Of a DNA stretch of 64,000 nt, positions 1 through 7,912 are shown piece after piece. The stretch is from contig JBILCU010000003.1 in NCBI GenBank assembly GCA_044352985.1, positions 202,264 through 266,263 of the forward strand, given 5' to 3'. The notes below the pieces were generated by a model. It did no database searches and was not told the origin of the DNA. It saw nothing but the letters and a program-made list of their open reading frames with translations. The translations under genes and the position numbers were made by a program. Position 1 is the stretch's first letter; every line of letters begins with the position of its first letter. The stretch is from JADJDM01 sp044352985 (GTDB lineage: Bacteria; Bacteroidota; Bacteroidia; B-17B0; Aurantibacillaceae).

Positions 1-529
1 AATCAATTATTAAGGGGGCAGAAAATCGTTCAGCAATAGCTAAATTTTCGGGGAAATTAAATATGCATCGGATTTGTGGATAATTGTTAATTTTTGCTCC
101 ACCGGTGTGAAAATCAACTCCAAAATCAATTAACGGAATTATAGATTTCATTAAATCATAGGCAATTCTTGAACCTAATGATCCATTTCTATTGCCAGGA
201 AAACATCTGTTTAAATCTCTACCATCTGGCAAATCTCTCGAACCAAATAAAAACGAAACAATATTGATTACAGGTAAAAAAATTACATTGCCACACTTTA
301 GTTTCTTAACTTCTTCATGAGTCATTATTTTTCGAACAATTTCAATTCCGTTTGTTTCATCTCCGTGCATGCCTGCACTAAATAAAATAGTTGGCCCATC
401 AATTTTAGAACGATATATATGAACCGGAATCTCAATACTTGTTTTTGTTGGTAATAAATAGTTATTAAGAATAACACTTTTGTTTTCACCAGGTAAAATT
501 TGTACTCCGTTAATTGTAAAGCTTTTCAT
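1..529 (-). CDS. Succinylglutamate desuccinylase/aspartoacylase (AstE/AspA) family zinc hydrolase, 3' end missing
   Basis: Reading the minus strand from an ATG at 529-527 gives 176 residues before the window edge. The zinc-hydrolase signature of the M14-like AstE/AspA family is visible: HGDETNG with His55 and Glu58 as metal ligands, the DLNRCFPG substrate-carboxylate motif with Arg108, and DFHTGG with the third ligand His141. The family deacylates N-acyl amino acids or related amides in the cytoplasm; the substrate here cannot be read. The C-terminal part lies outside the window. The start codon sits right at the edge of the dispersed repeat that follows (copy from about 525), so the repeat lies directly in the 5' leader. 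Family call is firm, substrate unknown. Confidence 0.88.
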   Translation of the reverse strand, partial: MKSFTINGVQILPGENKSVILNNYLLPTKTSIEIPVHIYRSKIDGPTILFSAGMHGDETNGIEIVRKIMTHEEVKKLKCGNVIFLPVINIVSFLFGSRDLPDGRDLNRCFPGNRNGSLGSRIAYDLMKSIIPLIDFGVDFHTGGAKINNYPQIRCIFNFPENLAIAERFSAPLIID

Positions 530-755
530 ATGTAGATATTTATTGTTTTTTAGTTGCCATATGTTATACGCCATGTATCTTCACTTCGACAAGCTCAGCG
601 CAACGCATTTGTGTTTGTGCGCTGCGGCAAATGGCTATTTCATATATCTAAATTATTTGTTTTTTAGCTGTCATATGTTATGCGCCAATTATCTTCACTT
701 CAACAAGCTCAGCGCAACGCATTTGAATTTGTGAGTTTAGCACCTGGCTATTTTG
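525..755. repeat. Degenerate tandem pair of a ~113-bp dispersed repeat
   Basis: Two diverged units (about 525-640 and 641-755) share the core CTTCGACAAGCTCAGCGCAA (second unit CTTCAACAAGCTCAGCGCAA), a preceding TTTTTAG(T/C)TG stretch and a trailing (A/C)NNTGGCTATTT. The same unit occurs twice, nearly unchanged, at 20671-20900. In the good copies GCCATGT and ACATGGC form an inverted repeat around the core; here that pairing is mutated, so this pair looks older. The rest of the gap up to 958 is AT-rich and presumably carries the promoter of the next gene; nothing else was recognised there. Confidence 0.85.
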
Positions 756-958
756 TTTTTTTATTTTACTCGTTAATATTACAAATTTCTTTTTTCATTA
801 TTCTAAACAGAAAATCGCACATAATAATTTAATATTTGTATTAAAGTACTTTTAATATCGTTTATTTGTCTTTGTTCCAGTTTTTTTAAATTCTGATTTC
901 ATTATTTATTCAATTAACATGAATTGTTTTTATTAATTTCGCTTTCACTATTTTTATT

Positions 959-3586
959 ATGGATATTGCAAATGAAGTTGTTTATTTAGGAGAGCATGTG
1001 TGGGCCGGAAAGTTGGGTAATTTTTTTATTGTACTTTCTTTTGTTGCAGCACTTTTTTCATCCATTGCTTATTATTTCAGTAGTAAAGACCCATTAAATG
1101 ATTCTTGGAAAAAATTAGCGCGTTTGGCATTTTACAAACATGCAATTGGCGTATTCGGAATAATTGGAACGCTATTTTTTATGCTTTATAATAGGTATTT
1201 TGAGTACCAGTATGTTTGGCAGCATTCCAATTCTAAAATGGACCTGAAATACATTTTTGCCTGTTTTTGGGAAGGGCAGGAGGGAAGCTTTTTGCTGTGG
1301 ACCTTTTGGCATGTTATTATTGGGTTCTTTTTGGTTAAAAAAGGTAAACATTATGAATCCCCTGTAATGTTTATGGTTATGCTCGTTCAGGTGTTTTTGG
1401 CAAGCATGGTTTTGGGTGTTATTTATTTTGATTTACGAATTGGTAGTAATCCTTTTTTATTACTTCGAGAACATCCAGATTTTATGAATCTGCCTTTTAT
1501 TAAATTGTATTTGCAAGATCCTGAGACATATGTTGGAAAAGCTTCAGAAATGGCAAAAGGGCTTAATCCATTATTGCAAAATTATTGGATGACCATTCAT
1601 CCTCCTACTTTGTTTTTAGGTTTTGCGTTAACCGTTGTCCCATTTGCTTACGCTTTTGCAGGCATCTGGAAAAAAGAATTTACTGAATGGCAAAAACCTG
1701 CTTTACCTTGGACTTTCATTGGCGTAGCCATTTTAGGAATCGGTATTTTAATGGGCGGTGCCTGGGCATACGAAGCATTAAGTTTTGGTGGTTTTTGGGC
1801 ATGGGATCCTGTAGAAAATGCCTCATTGGTTCCTTGGATTACATTAGTTGCTGCGGGGCATGTTATGATTATAAATAAAAACAGAAAAGGTTCATTATTT
1901 ATATCTTACTTTTTAGCAATTGCTTCTTTCATACTTATTCTATACTCCACTTTCCTAACACGTAGTGGAATTTTAGGAGATTCATCTGTTCATGCCTTTA
2001 CCGATTTGGGTATGCAAAAACAGCTTTTACTTTTTCTATTGCTCTTTGTGTTTGCAGCCATTTTTATTATGCTTCAAAATAAAATGTTAAAATGGATCTA
2101 TGGTATTGCCTCGTTTATAACCTTTCTTTTTGCATTCAGCTTTAATTTATTCCCATCTTATACGCTTATTTCTTGGGGTATAATTAGTGCCGTTTTCATT
2201 TTTATAGGTTACTTTAAATCTTTTCCAAAAGATAATACAGAAGATCAAATCAGTTCGCGTGAGTTTTGGATGTTTGTAGGTTCGTTGATGTTGCTAATGA
2301 GTGCTGTAATTATTAGTTTATTTACATCAACTCCTATATTTAATAAATTGTTAGGTCAAAAAAGTGCACCAATTGATGTGTTTACTTACAACAAATGGAG
2401 TTTACCATTTGCATTGGTAGTAATGCTGCTTAGTGGGTTTACACAGTTTTTGAAATACCGTAAAACAGACATGAAAAAGTTTTACAAAAGCTTGTGGGTT
2501 TCTGTTTTGTTATCGCTTGCAATTGGACTAACTGCTGCATTTGCATTATATTCGTTTAAAGCATACGACTTAGCTCCTGAAAAACAAAAAAGTTATTATT
2601 TCAGTTATGCGGTTTTATTGGTTGCATGTGTATTTTCAATTTTTGCGAACGCTGAATATTGGTTACGAGTATTAAATGGAAAAATAAAATCAGCCGGAGC
2701 AAGCATAGCACATATTGGTTTTGCACTTATTATTTTAGGCGCATTAATTTCAACTTCAAAAAAAGTAACCCTTTCAAAAAATTCATCGAGCAAAAATGTG
2801 GAAGCATTAGGTAAAGAATACAGTAACAGCAAAAGTTTATTGTTAACACAAGGGGATACCTTGAAAATGGGACCTTATTACGCAACTTATGCAGGTAAAA
2901 AACGTGATGGCATTCATATTCTTTACGAAGTAAACTATTTCACCAAAAAAGAAAATGGTCAACTTGAAAAAGCATTTAATTTATTTCCAATAATACAGCT
3001 TAATGAAAGAATGGGAAATGCCGCTGAGCCGGATACACGCCACTTTATTGATAAAGATATTTACACGCATATTACTTATGCTGATTTAAATACCATTAAT
3101 CAAACAGAAACTGAATTATCAGGATTTACTGATCCTACAAATAATATTATACATTTAGGAGATACCATTTTTACTTCCAATTCCTTTGTGATTTTAGATT
3201 CATTATTAACAAGCGTAAGCAAAGAACAATACGAAAAAATTGATTCAGCCATTACTGTTACAGCTGTGTTGCGAGCAGTGAATATTGAAAACAAACAATT
3301 CAAATCACGACCAAAATATCGTTTGCAAGAAAATTCCGTTGTACCAATTAGCGATAGTATAGCTGATTTAGGATTGAAATTTGTCTTTTGGAAAATTAAT
3401 CCTAATGATGGCTCCATTGAAATTCAGCACAGCGAAAGAAAATCCAATCAGCGTGATTTTATTGTAATGGAAGCTTACTTATTTCCATTCATCAATATTT
3501 TATGGTTGGGTTGTTTTATTATGGCTTTCGGTACATTCATAGCTATTGTTTATCGTAGTAAACAATTGAAGAAAATTCTAAAATAA
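959..3586 (+). CDS. ccmF: CcmF/CcsA-type cytochrome c haem lyase, integral membrane
   Basis: This 875-residue multi-spanning membrane protein carries the tryptophan-rich WWD haem-handling motif, seen as GGFWAWDPVENASLVPW at about residues 279-295, plus the flanking conserved histidines typical of CcmF (for example MTIHPPTLFLG upstream). CcmF ligates haem covalently to apocytochrome c on the outer face of the cytoplasmic membrane. The region from about residue 630 to 830 is a large soluble loop, followed by a last transmembrane helix near 840-860, which matches CcmF topology. The start lies 200 bp downstream of the repeat pair; an AT-rich leader and no clear Shine-Dalgarno site are usual here. 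No ccmE or other ccm genes are adjacent. Confidence 0.9.
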   Translation: MDIANEVVYLGEHVWAGKLGNFFIVLSFVAALFSSIAYYFSSKDPLNDSWKKLARLAFYKHAIGVFGIIGTLFFMLYNRYFEYQYVWQHSNSKMDLKYIFACFWEGQEGSFLLWTFWHVIIGFFLVKKGKHYESPVMFMVMLVQVFLASMVLGVIYFDLRIGSNPFLLLREHPDFMNLPFIKLYLQDPETYVGKASEMAKGLNPLLQNYWMTIHPPTLFLGFALTVVPFAYAFAGIWKKEFTEWQKPALPWTFIGVAILGIGILMGGAWAYEALSFGGFWAWDPVENASLVPWITLVAAGHVMIINKNRKGSLFISYFLAIASFILILYSTFLTRSGILGDSSVHAFTDLGMQKQLLLFLLLFVFAAIFIMLQNKMLKWIYGIASFITFLFAFSFNLFPSYTLISWGIISAVFIFIGYFKSFPKDNTEDQISSREFWMFVGSLMLLMSAVIISLFTSTPIFNKLLGQKSAPIDVFTYNKWSLPFALVVMLLSGFTQFLKYRKTDMKKFYKSLWVSVLLSLAIGLTAAFALYSFKAYDLAPEKQKSYYFSYAVLLVACVFSIFANAEYWLRVLNGKIKSAGASIAHIGFALIILGALISTSKKVTLSKNSSSKNVEALGKEYSNSKSLLLTQGDTLKMGPYYATYAGKKRDGIHILYEVNYFTKKENGQLEKAFNLFPIIQLNERMGNAAEPDTRHFIDKDIYTHITYADLNTINQTETELSGFTDPTNNIIHLGDTIFTSNSFVILDSLLTSVSKEQYEKIDSAITVTAVLRAVNIENKQFKSRPKYRLQENSVVPISDSIADLGLKFVFWKINPNDGSIEIQHSERKSNQRDFIVMEAYLFPFINILWLGCFIMAFGTFIAIVYRSKQLKKILK

Positions 3587-3621
3587 TTTTATTTCATTAA
3601 ACAAATTAGTAAATTAGTTGA

Positions 3622-4020
3622 ATGAAATATTTATTACTTATTATTCTATTTGTATTCACATTTAATGCAATTTATTCTCAAAAAAATAATGAAAACACAA
3701 GTGGATCTTCCGAGCGTCCAATTGTAAAATCAAAGTCTAATATCAGAAACAACAGAGCAATTAAAAATAAGGATTTATGTGTTTTTTTTAATGCGAATGT
3801 AGATACTTTGTTTATAGAACTTAGTGCATTGAAAGAAGGAGGGAAATCTGCCACTATTTATTTATACAATTCATTCGAAAATGAGATTTTGAGTTTAAAA
3901 ACTACTGAGTTTCTAAATAAAATTCCTGTACATAATTATTCTGTTGGCAGGTATTTTCTGAAAGTTAAAATGCAAAAAAATACAATTAAAGAGACTTTTG
4001 AAATTCCCTCTGTAAAGTAG
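3622..4020 (+). CDS. Small secreted protein of unknown function
   Basis: The gene encodes 132 residues beginning with a clear signal peptide (MKYLLLIILFVFTFNAIYSQ, cleavage likely before Gln20). The mature part has a basic, Ser/Asn-rich stretch followed by a predicted beta-rich region (residues about 50-130) with alternating hydrophobic strands ending in FEIPSVK, reminiscent of small Ig-like or T9SS-tail-like folds, but no family was recognised. It starts 35 bp after ccmF on the same strand, so it may be cotranscribed. The following gene has its own promoter. Confidence 0.65.
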   Translation: MKYLLLIILFVFTFNAIYSQKNNENTSGSSERPIVKSKSNIRNNRAIKNKDLCVFFNANVDTLFIELSALKEGGKSATIYLYNSFENEILSLKTTEFLNKIPVHNYSVGRYFLKVKMQKNTIKETFEIPSVK

Positions 4021-4066
4021 TTTAATTTAGTTCATAACTCCTTTAAATAAAAATTAAAACAAAAAG

Positions 4067-4074
4067 TATATTTG
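4067..4074 (+). promoter_or_regulatory. Bacteroidota -7 element for terC
   Basis: TATATTTG fits the TAnnTTTG -7 consensus of the Bacteroidota housekeeping sigma factor. It lies 17 bp before the terC start codon, and a TTTA at 4042-4045 is placed about where the -33 TTTG would be. The short leader is normal for this phylum. Confidence 0.55.
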
Positions 4075-4091
4075 CCCGATAAATTCTGACT

Positions 4092-4970
4092 ATGAACATA
4101 AACGAACAATTTCAAGAATTACTTACTGCATCCGGTTTTATTCAATTATTGGTTTTATCCATTCTTGAAATCGTTTTGGGTATAGATAATTTAATTTTTA
4201 TATCCTTAACTGCATCTAAAATCCTGGATAAACGAAAAAGAAACAATGCTAGAATGCTAGGCTTGTTTTTAGCATTGGTAATAAGAGGTGGGATGTTATT
4301 TTCCATTTCTTGGTTGGCTAGCGCTCAAACACCATTGTTTTATATAGGTCAACTTGGCATTTCTTTAGGTAATTTAGTGATGTTAGCAGGTGGTTTATTT
4401 TTATTGTATAAAACCATAGACGAAATAAGAGAGAAAATATTACACGATGATAATGAGGAGGTAAAAAATGAAGAGAGTATATCTATGTCTTCTGCAATTA
4501 TTCAAATCATTATCATTGATTTTGTTTTTTCATTTGATTCTATTTTAGCTGCTATTAAAGTTGCCCAGAAAAGTGTAGTAGATCATGCCGATTGTCCATG
4601 TGAAGTTGTTGAGCAAGCACAACAAGCAACACAACATTCTTCAAATTTGGTAATCATGATTGGTGGTGTTTTAATTTCTATGATTGTAATGTTAATTTTC
4701 TCGGATAGAGTAAGTAAATTCATTAGTCAGTATCCTACCATTAAAATGCTGGCGCTTGCATTTTTATTAGTGATTGGAGTTTCATTAGTCCTTGATTGTT
4801 TTCATTTAGAAATTCCAAAACCATATTTATATTCTGCTCTTGGATTTGGAATTTTCATTGAAACTCTTAATATTGTTGAGAAAAGAGTAAGAAGAAGAAA
4901 ACATAATTTGCAACAAGAACAAGAGCGAGAAGCTAAGGGGCTTGATTCTGATAGTACAAACGAAAAATAA
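4092..4970 (+). CDS. TerC family integral membrane protein
   Basis: The 292-residue protein has about seven hydrophobic helices and the two acidic membrane motifs that define TerC/YkoY/Alx proteins: EIVLGIDNLIFI near residue 23 and DFVFSFDSILAA near residue 143. Members export metal ions, especially Mn2+, and are linked to metallation of exported proteins. A charged cytoplasmic segment follows helix three, and there is a Cys-containing loop (DCPCEVVEQ) between the second motif and the next helix. The C-terminus is a highly charged tail after RVRRRKHN. It is preceded by its own promoter and followed 10 bp later by the dehydrogenase gene. Confidence 0.9.
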   Translation: MNINEQFQELLTASGFIQLLVLSILEIVLGIDNLIFISLTASKILDKRKRNNARMLGLFLALVIRGGMLFSISWLASAQTPLFYIGQLGISLGNLVMLAGGLFLLYKTIDEIREKILHDDNEEVKNEESISMSSAIIQIIIIDFVFSFDSILAAIKVAQKSVVDHADCPCEVVEQAQQATQHSSNLVIMIGGVLISMIVMLIFSDRVSKFISQYPTIKMLALAFLLVIGVSLVLDCFHLEIPKPYLYSALGFGIFIETLNIVEKRVRRRKHNLQQEQEREAKGLDSDSTNEK

Positions 4971-4980
4971 ATTTATTAAA

Positions 4981-5883
4981 ATGAAAAATGTAACAGTAAT
5001 TGGTTCAGGAACAATGGGTAATGGTATTGCCCATGTGTTTGCACAATTTGGCAATAAGGTAAACTTAGTTGATATCTCTCAACCTGCTTTAGATAAAGCT
5101 ATTGCCACTATTGGTAAAAATTTGGATAGACAGCTAGCTAAAGGAGTTTTAACAGAACAGGAAAAAGCTAATACTTTAGCTAATATCACTACGTTTACAA
5201 AATTAGAAGATGCAGTTGCTTCTGCTGATTTAGTGGTTGAGGCTGCAACTGAAAATATTGAATTGAAATTAAAAATTTTTAAGCAGTTAGATGAAATTTG
5301 CCCTGCTACAACCATTTTAGCATCAAATACCTCTTCAATTAGTATAACCAAAATTGCATCAGTTACAAAGCGTGCCGATAAAGTAATTGGCATGCATTTT
5401 ATGAATCCGGTACCAGTTATGAAGTTGGTAGAAGTAATCAGAGGTTATTCAACCAGCGATGAAGTAACTAATAGCATTATGGAATTATCAAAGTCGTTAT
5501 CGAAAATTCCGGTTGAGGTAAACGATTATCCAGGCTTTGTGGCAAACAAAATTTTGATGCCAATGATTAACGAAGCTATTATTACTTTGCACGAAGGTAC
5601 AGCTGGAGTTCATGAAATTGATACGGTAATGAAACTTGGAATGGCTCATCCAATGGGACCGTTACAGTTAGCAGATTTTATTGGTTTGGATGTTTGTTTA
5701 AATATTCTTCGTGTGTTACAAGATGGTTATGGTAATCCAAAATACGCTCCGTGTCCGCTTTTAGTGAATATGGTTACTGCTGGTCATTTAGGTGTTAAAT
5801 CAGGTAGAGGTTTTTATGATTATTCAGCTGGCAGTAAAGAATTAGTTTTGTCTGAACGTTTTCGTAAAAAAGAAATGGCGTAA
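4981..5883 (+). CDS. 3-hydroxyacyl-CoA (3-hydroxybutyryl-CoA) dehydrogenase
   Basis: The 300-residue product begins MKNVTVIGSGTMGNGIAHVF, a Rossmann GxGxxG NAD-binding motif at the very N-terminus. An in-frame ATG at 4942 would add 13 residues that overlap terC and are not family-like, so 4981 is chosen. The catalytic region ASNTSSISITKIA...GMHFMNPVPVMKLVEV and the C-terminal helical domain (GFVANKILMPMINEA, MGPLQLADFIGLD) match single-domain Hbd/PaaH enzymes, which oxidise (S)-3-hydroxyacyl-CoA with NAD(P)+ in beta-oxidation or butyrate-type pathways. The size (about 290 residues) is right for a stand-alone enzyme with no hydratase fusion. Confidence 0.93.
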   Translation: MKNVTVIGSGTMGNGIAHVFAQFGNKVNLVDISQPALDKAIATIGKNLDRQLAKGVLTEQEKANTLANITTFTKLEDAVASADLVVEAATENIELKLKIFKQLDEICPATTILASNTSSISITKIASVTKRADKVIGMHFMNPVPVMKLVEVIRGYSTSDEVTNSIMELSKSLSKIPVEVNDYPGFVANKILMPMINEAIITLHEGTAGVHEIDTVMKLGMAHPMGPLQLADFIGLDVCLNILRVLQDGYGNPKYAPCPLLVNMVTAGHLGVKSGRGFYDYSAGSKELVLSERFRKKEMA

Positions 5884-5915
5884 TCTCACTATTAAATAAT
5901 TAAACAGCTATTATC

Positions 5916-6836
5916 ATGAAGAACAAAAAAAATATTTTTATGTACATGTTAGTAGCTGTTTCTTTTTTTGCATCATGCAAGAAAAAAACTGCTGAGGAAG
6001 AAAATCTAACTACTGTTGCTGAACCAAGATTAATTTTCAAATTTAAATTTGATTCAACTCAAATTAGACTTAACAATGGCGGTGGAGTTTCTTTATTGCC
6101 ATCTAATCATCGTGCTCAATCACCTCGAATGAATAAAATGAGCGCTCATTACATTGAGTTGGCTCAAAATGATTTAACACCATTAGGTTCCGGTAAAATT
6201 TTATTTCATGCTCCTGAAACTACATTAGGAGGATCAACAGCAATCGATTTTAATCAATCCGTAAGAGTAGGAGATGGACAGGAATTTTTTTCTGTGCCAC
6301 TAAAAAATATTGGAGCAGGAGTTTACAAATGGCTTCGTGTTTCATTGGCATATCAAAATTATGATATTGTATTTAAAGATTCCAATATTCCTGGTAATCA
6401 ATTTGCCATAGGTACAATAGCTTCTTTTGTTGGATATAATACTTACATAGCTAATTATGCCATTAAAAATCAAACACAAACTGTTAATGCCAATAAGTTG
6501 CAAGGTTTTTGGGGTTTTGAGACTCAGGTTTTAGGTCAAACCTTTGTTCAAACAGGTCAAGCAGCTTCTACAACTGTTGTTAATCCAAATTTTCAAAACT
6601 CACCAATTCCAGCAGGTTCTTGTGTAGTAACGGCGCAATTTGTAAAACCTGGAGGTTTAGCTTCACAATTAGTAATTGTTGGAAATGAAACTCAGGATAT
6701 TGTAGTTACGGTTTCTTTATCAATTAACAATAGTTTTGAATGGCTGGAGACTAATAATGATAGTTATTTTGAGCCTTCGGCAGGCGATCAGGTGGTAGAT
6801 ATGGGCATCAGAGGAATGATTCCGTACTGGCAGTAA
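5916..6836 (+). CDS. Lipoprotein of unknown function
   Basis: The 306-residue product starts with a lipoprotein signal (FMYMLVAVSFFASCKKK, lipobox Cys about residue 21). The mature part opens with EPRLIFKFKFDSTQIRLNNGG, reminiscent of the N-terminal strand of MbnP-like metal-associated lipoproteins, but the characteristic MbnP histidines and tryptophans were not found, so this is only a hint. The rest is beta-rich with Asn/Gly/Gln-rich stretches and ends in PYWQ without a T9SS tail. It follows the dehydrogenase by 32 bp, and its stop is 5 bp from the stop of the convergent sprF-like gene. Confidence 0.6.
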   Translation: MKNKKNIFMYMLVAVSFFASCKKKTAEEENLTTVAEPRLIFKFKFDSTQIRLNNGGGVSLLPSNHRAQSPRMNKMSAHYIELAQNDLTPLGSGKILFHAPETTLGGSTAIDFNQSVRVGDGQEFFSVPLKNIGAGVYKWLRVSLAYQNYDIVFKDSNIPGNQFAIGTIASFVGYNTYIANYAIKNQTQTVNANKLQGFWGFETQVLGQTFVQTGQAASTTVVNPNFQNSPIPAGSCVVTAQFVKPGGLASQLVIVGNETQDIVVTVSLSINNSFEWLETNNDSYFEPSAGDQVVDMGIRGMIPYWQ

Positions 6837-6841
6837 AAAAA

Positions 6842-7900
6842 TTACTCAGAAGGCATTGCGCTTGAAGAAGAACCAACCATTTTTCCATAACCCGGATTCC
6901 AGCAGTAACGTAAGCTAAATTCGTAACCTTGTCTGGATTTACTTGCCGGAGAGATATTAGAAGTGTTGTAATCATAAGCTAAACCTAAAGCAAACTTATC
7001 GTATTCCAATAAAAAGGTTGGAATCACTGCATCTTTTAATCGGTATTGAATTCCTCCGGCAACAGCAAATGCTTTTTGCTCATGTGAGTGAACAGATTGT
7101 TCATGAATAATGTATCTTATCATGGTAGATAAAATAATTTGTTGAGTTTTTCCTTGACGAAGAAAAATCATTCCGGGTTTCAAATTTAAAGGACTGTCTT
7201 TTTTACATAAAACTGCTGTTGCATAAGCTGTATAGCGCATATTTGTTTTATCATTTCCATCAATGAAAAAAGAGTTTTTTGGTGTTGTAAAATGATAAGC
7301 AGAAATTCCTGCATCAACACGAGTTCCATTTTCTGAACTAATGAATAGATTACTTTCGCTATAATGCCAATTTATTCCTCCTCCAACATCAGCTCTTGTA
7401 AAGGCAGTAGGATAAAAGTTTTTTTCGCCACTTGCAAATGTTTCCTGATACTTAAAACCATCATATTGCGATTCCCAAGTTAAATTTTGATCATCTCCAA
7501 TTCTTCTAGTCAGTGCACCACCTGTTAAACCCAAAGATAATTTACTGCTTTTCCCGGTTTTAATAATGGCAGATAAATTTCCAGAAATAGAAGAAGTAGT
7601 AAATTTAGAATCACCAGCTACATCGTTGTAAAGATTAATTCCAAAAGCAAAATAAGTTTTTTTGAGTTTTTGATGTTTAATTGCCGACTCTAAGTTTGCC
7701 GCATAAGTAAGAAATCCTGAATTAAAACCACTCCATTGTGATTTATAGTTGATGTTTGCTCTAAAATCATAAGCTACACCAGTTAAAGCAGGATTAATAA
7801 CAGAAGGTGCTTCACCATATAAAGAAAAATGCACGTCTTGTGAAAATAACTTTGGTGCAGATATAAAGATGAAAATAAAAAAATAAATTAATTTTTTCAT
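6842..7900 (-). CDS. PorP/SprF family type IX secretion outer-membrane protein
   Basis: The 352-residue product has a signal peptide and then the family's opening pattern, DVHFSLYGEAPSVINPALTGVAYDFRANINYKSQW (compare QDxxFSQFYxxPLxxNPAxxG and NYRxQW in PorP/SprF). The remainder alternates beta strands as in a 14-strand barrel and ends with Gly/Ser-rich residues. Family members bind a partner surface protein and tether it to the T9SS or gliding machinery. The gene lies 12 bp downstream of a T9SS type B protein gene on the same strand, the usual SprF-cargo pairing; a dedicated partnership is inferred from that. Confidence 0.88.
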   Translation of the reverse strand: MKKLIYFFIFIFISAPKLFSQDVHFSLYGEAPSVINPALTGVAYDFRANINYKSQWSGFNSGFLTYAANLESAIKHQKLKKTYFAFGINLYNDVAGDSKFTTSSISGNLSAIIKTGKSSKLSLGLTGGALTRRIGDDQNLTWESQYDGFKYQETFASGEKNFYPTAFTRADVGGGINWHYSESNLFISSENGTRVDAGISAYHFTTPKNSFFIDGNDKTNMRYTAYATAVLCKKDSPLNLKPGMIFLRQGKTQQIILSTMIRYIIHEQSVHSHEQKAFAVAGGIQYRLKDAVIPTFLLEYDKFALGLAYDYNTSNISPASKSRQGYEFSLRYCWNPGYGKMVGSSSSAMPSE

Positions 7901-7912
7901 TGGAGTGAATTG

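Noticed and set aside
480..734. An 84-codon open frame on the plus strand
   Set aside because: It overlaps the AstE/AspA start and reads straight through the dispersed repeat; the same peptide-like string recurs at the other repeat locus.
3100..3417. A 105-codon minus-strand open frame inside ccmF
   Set aside because: It is antisense to the well-supported haem lyase gene and has no family features.
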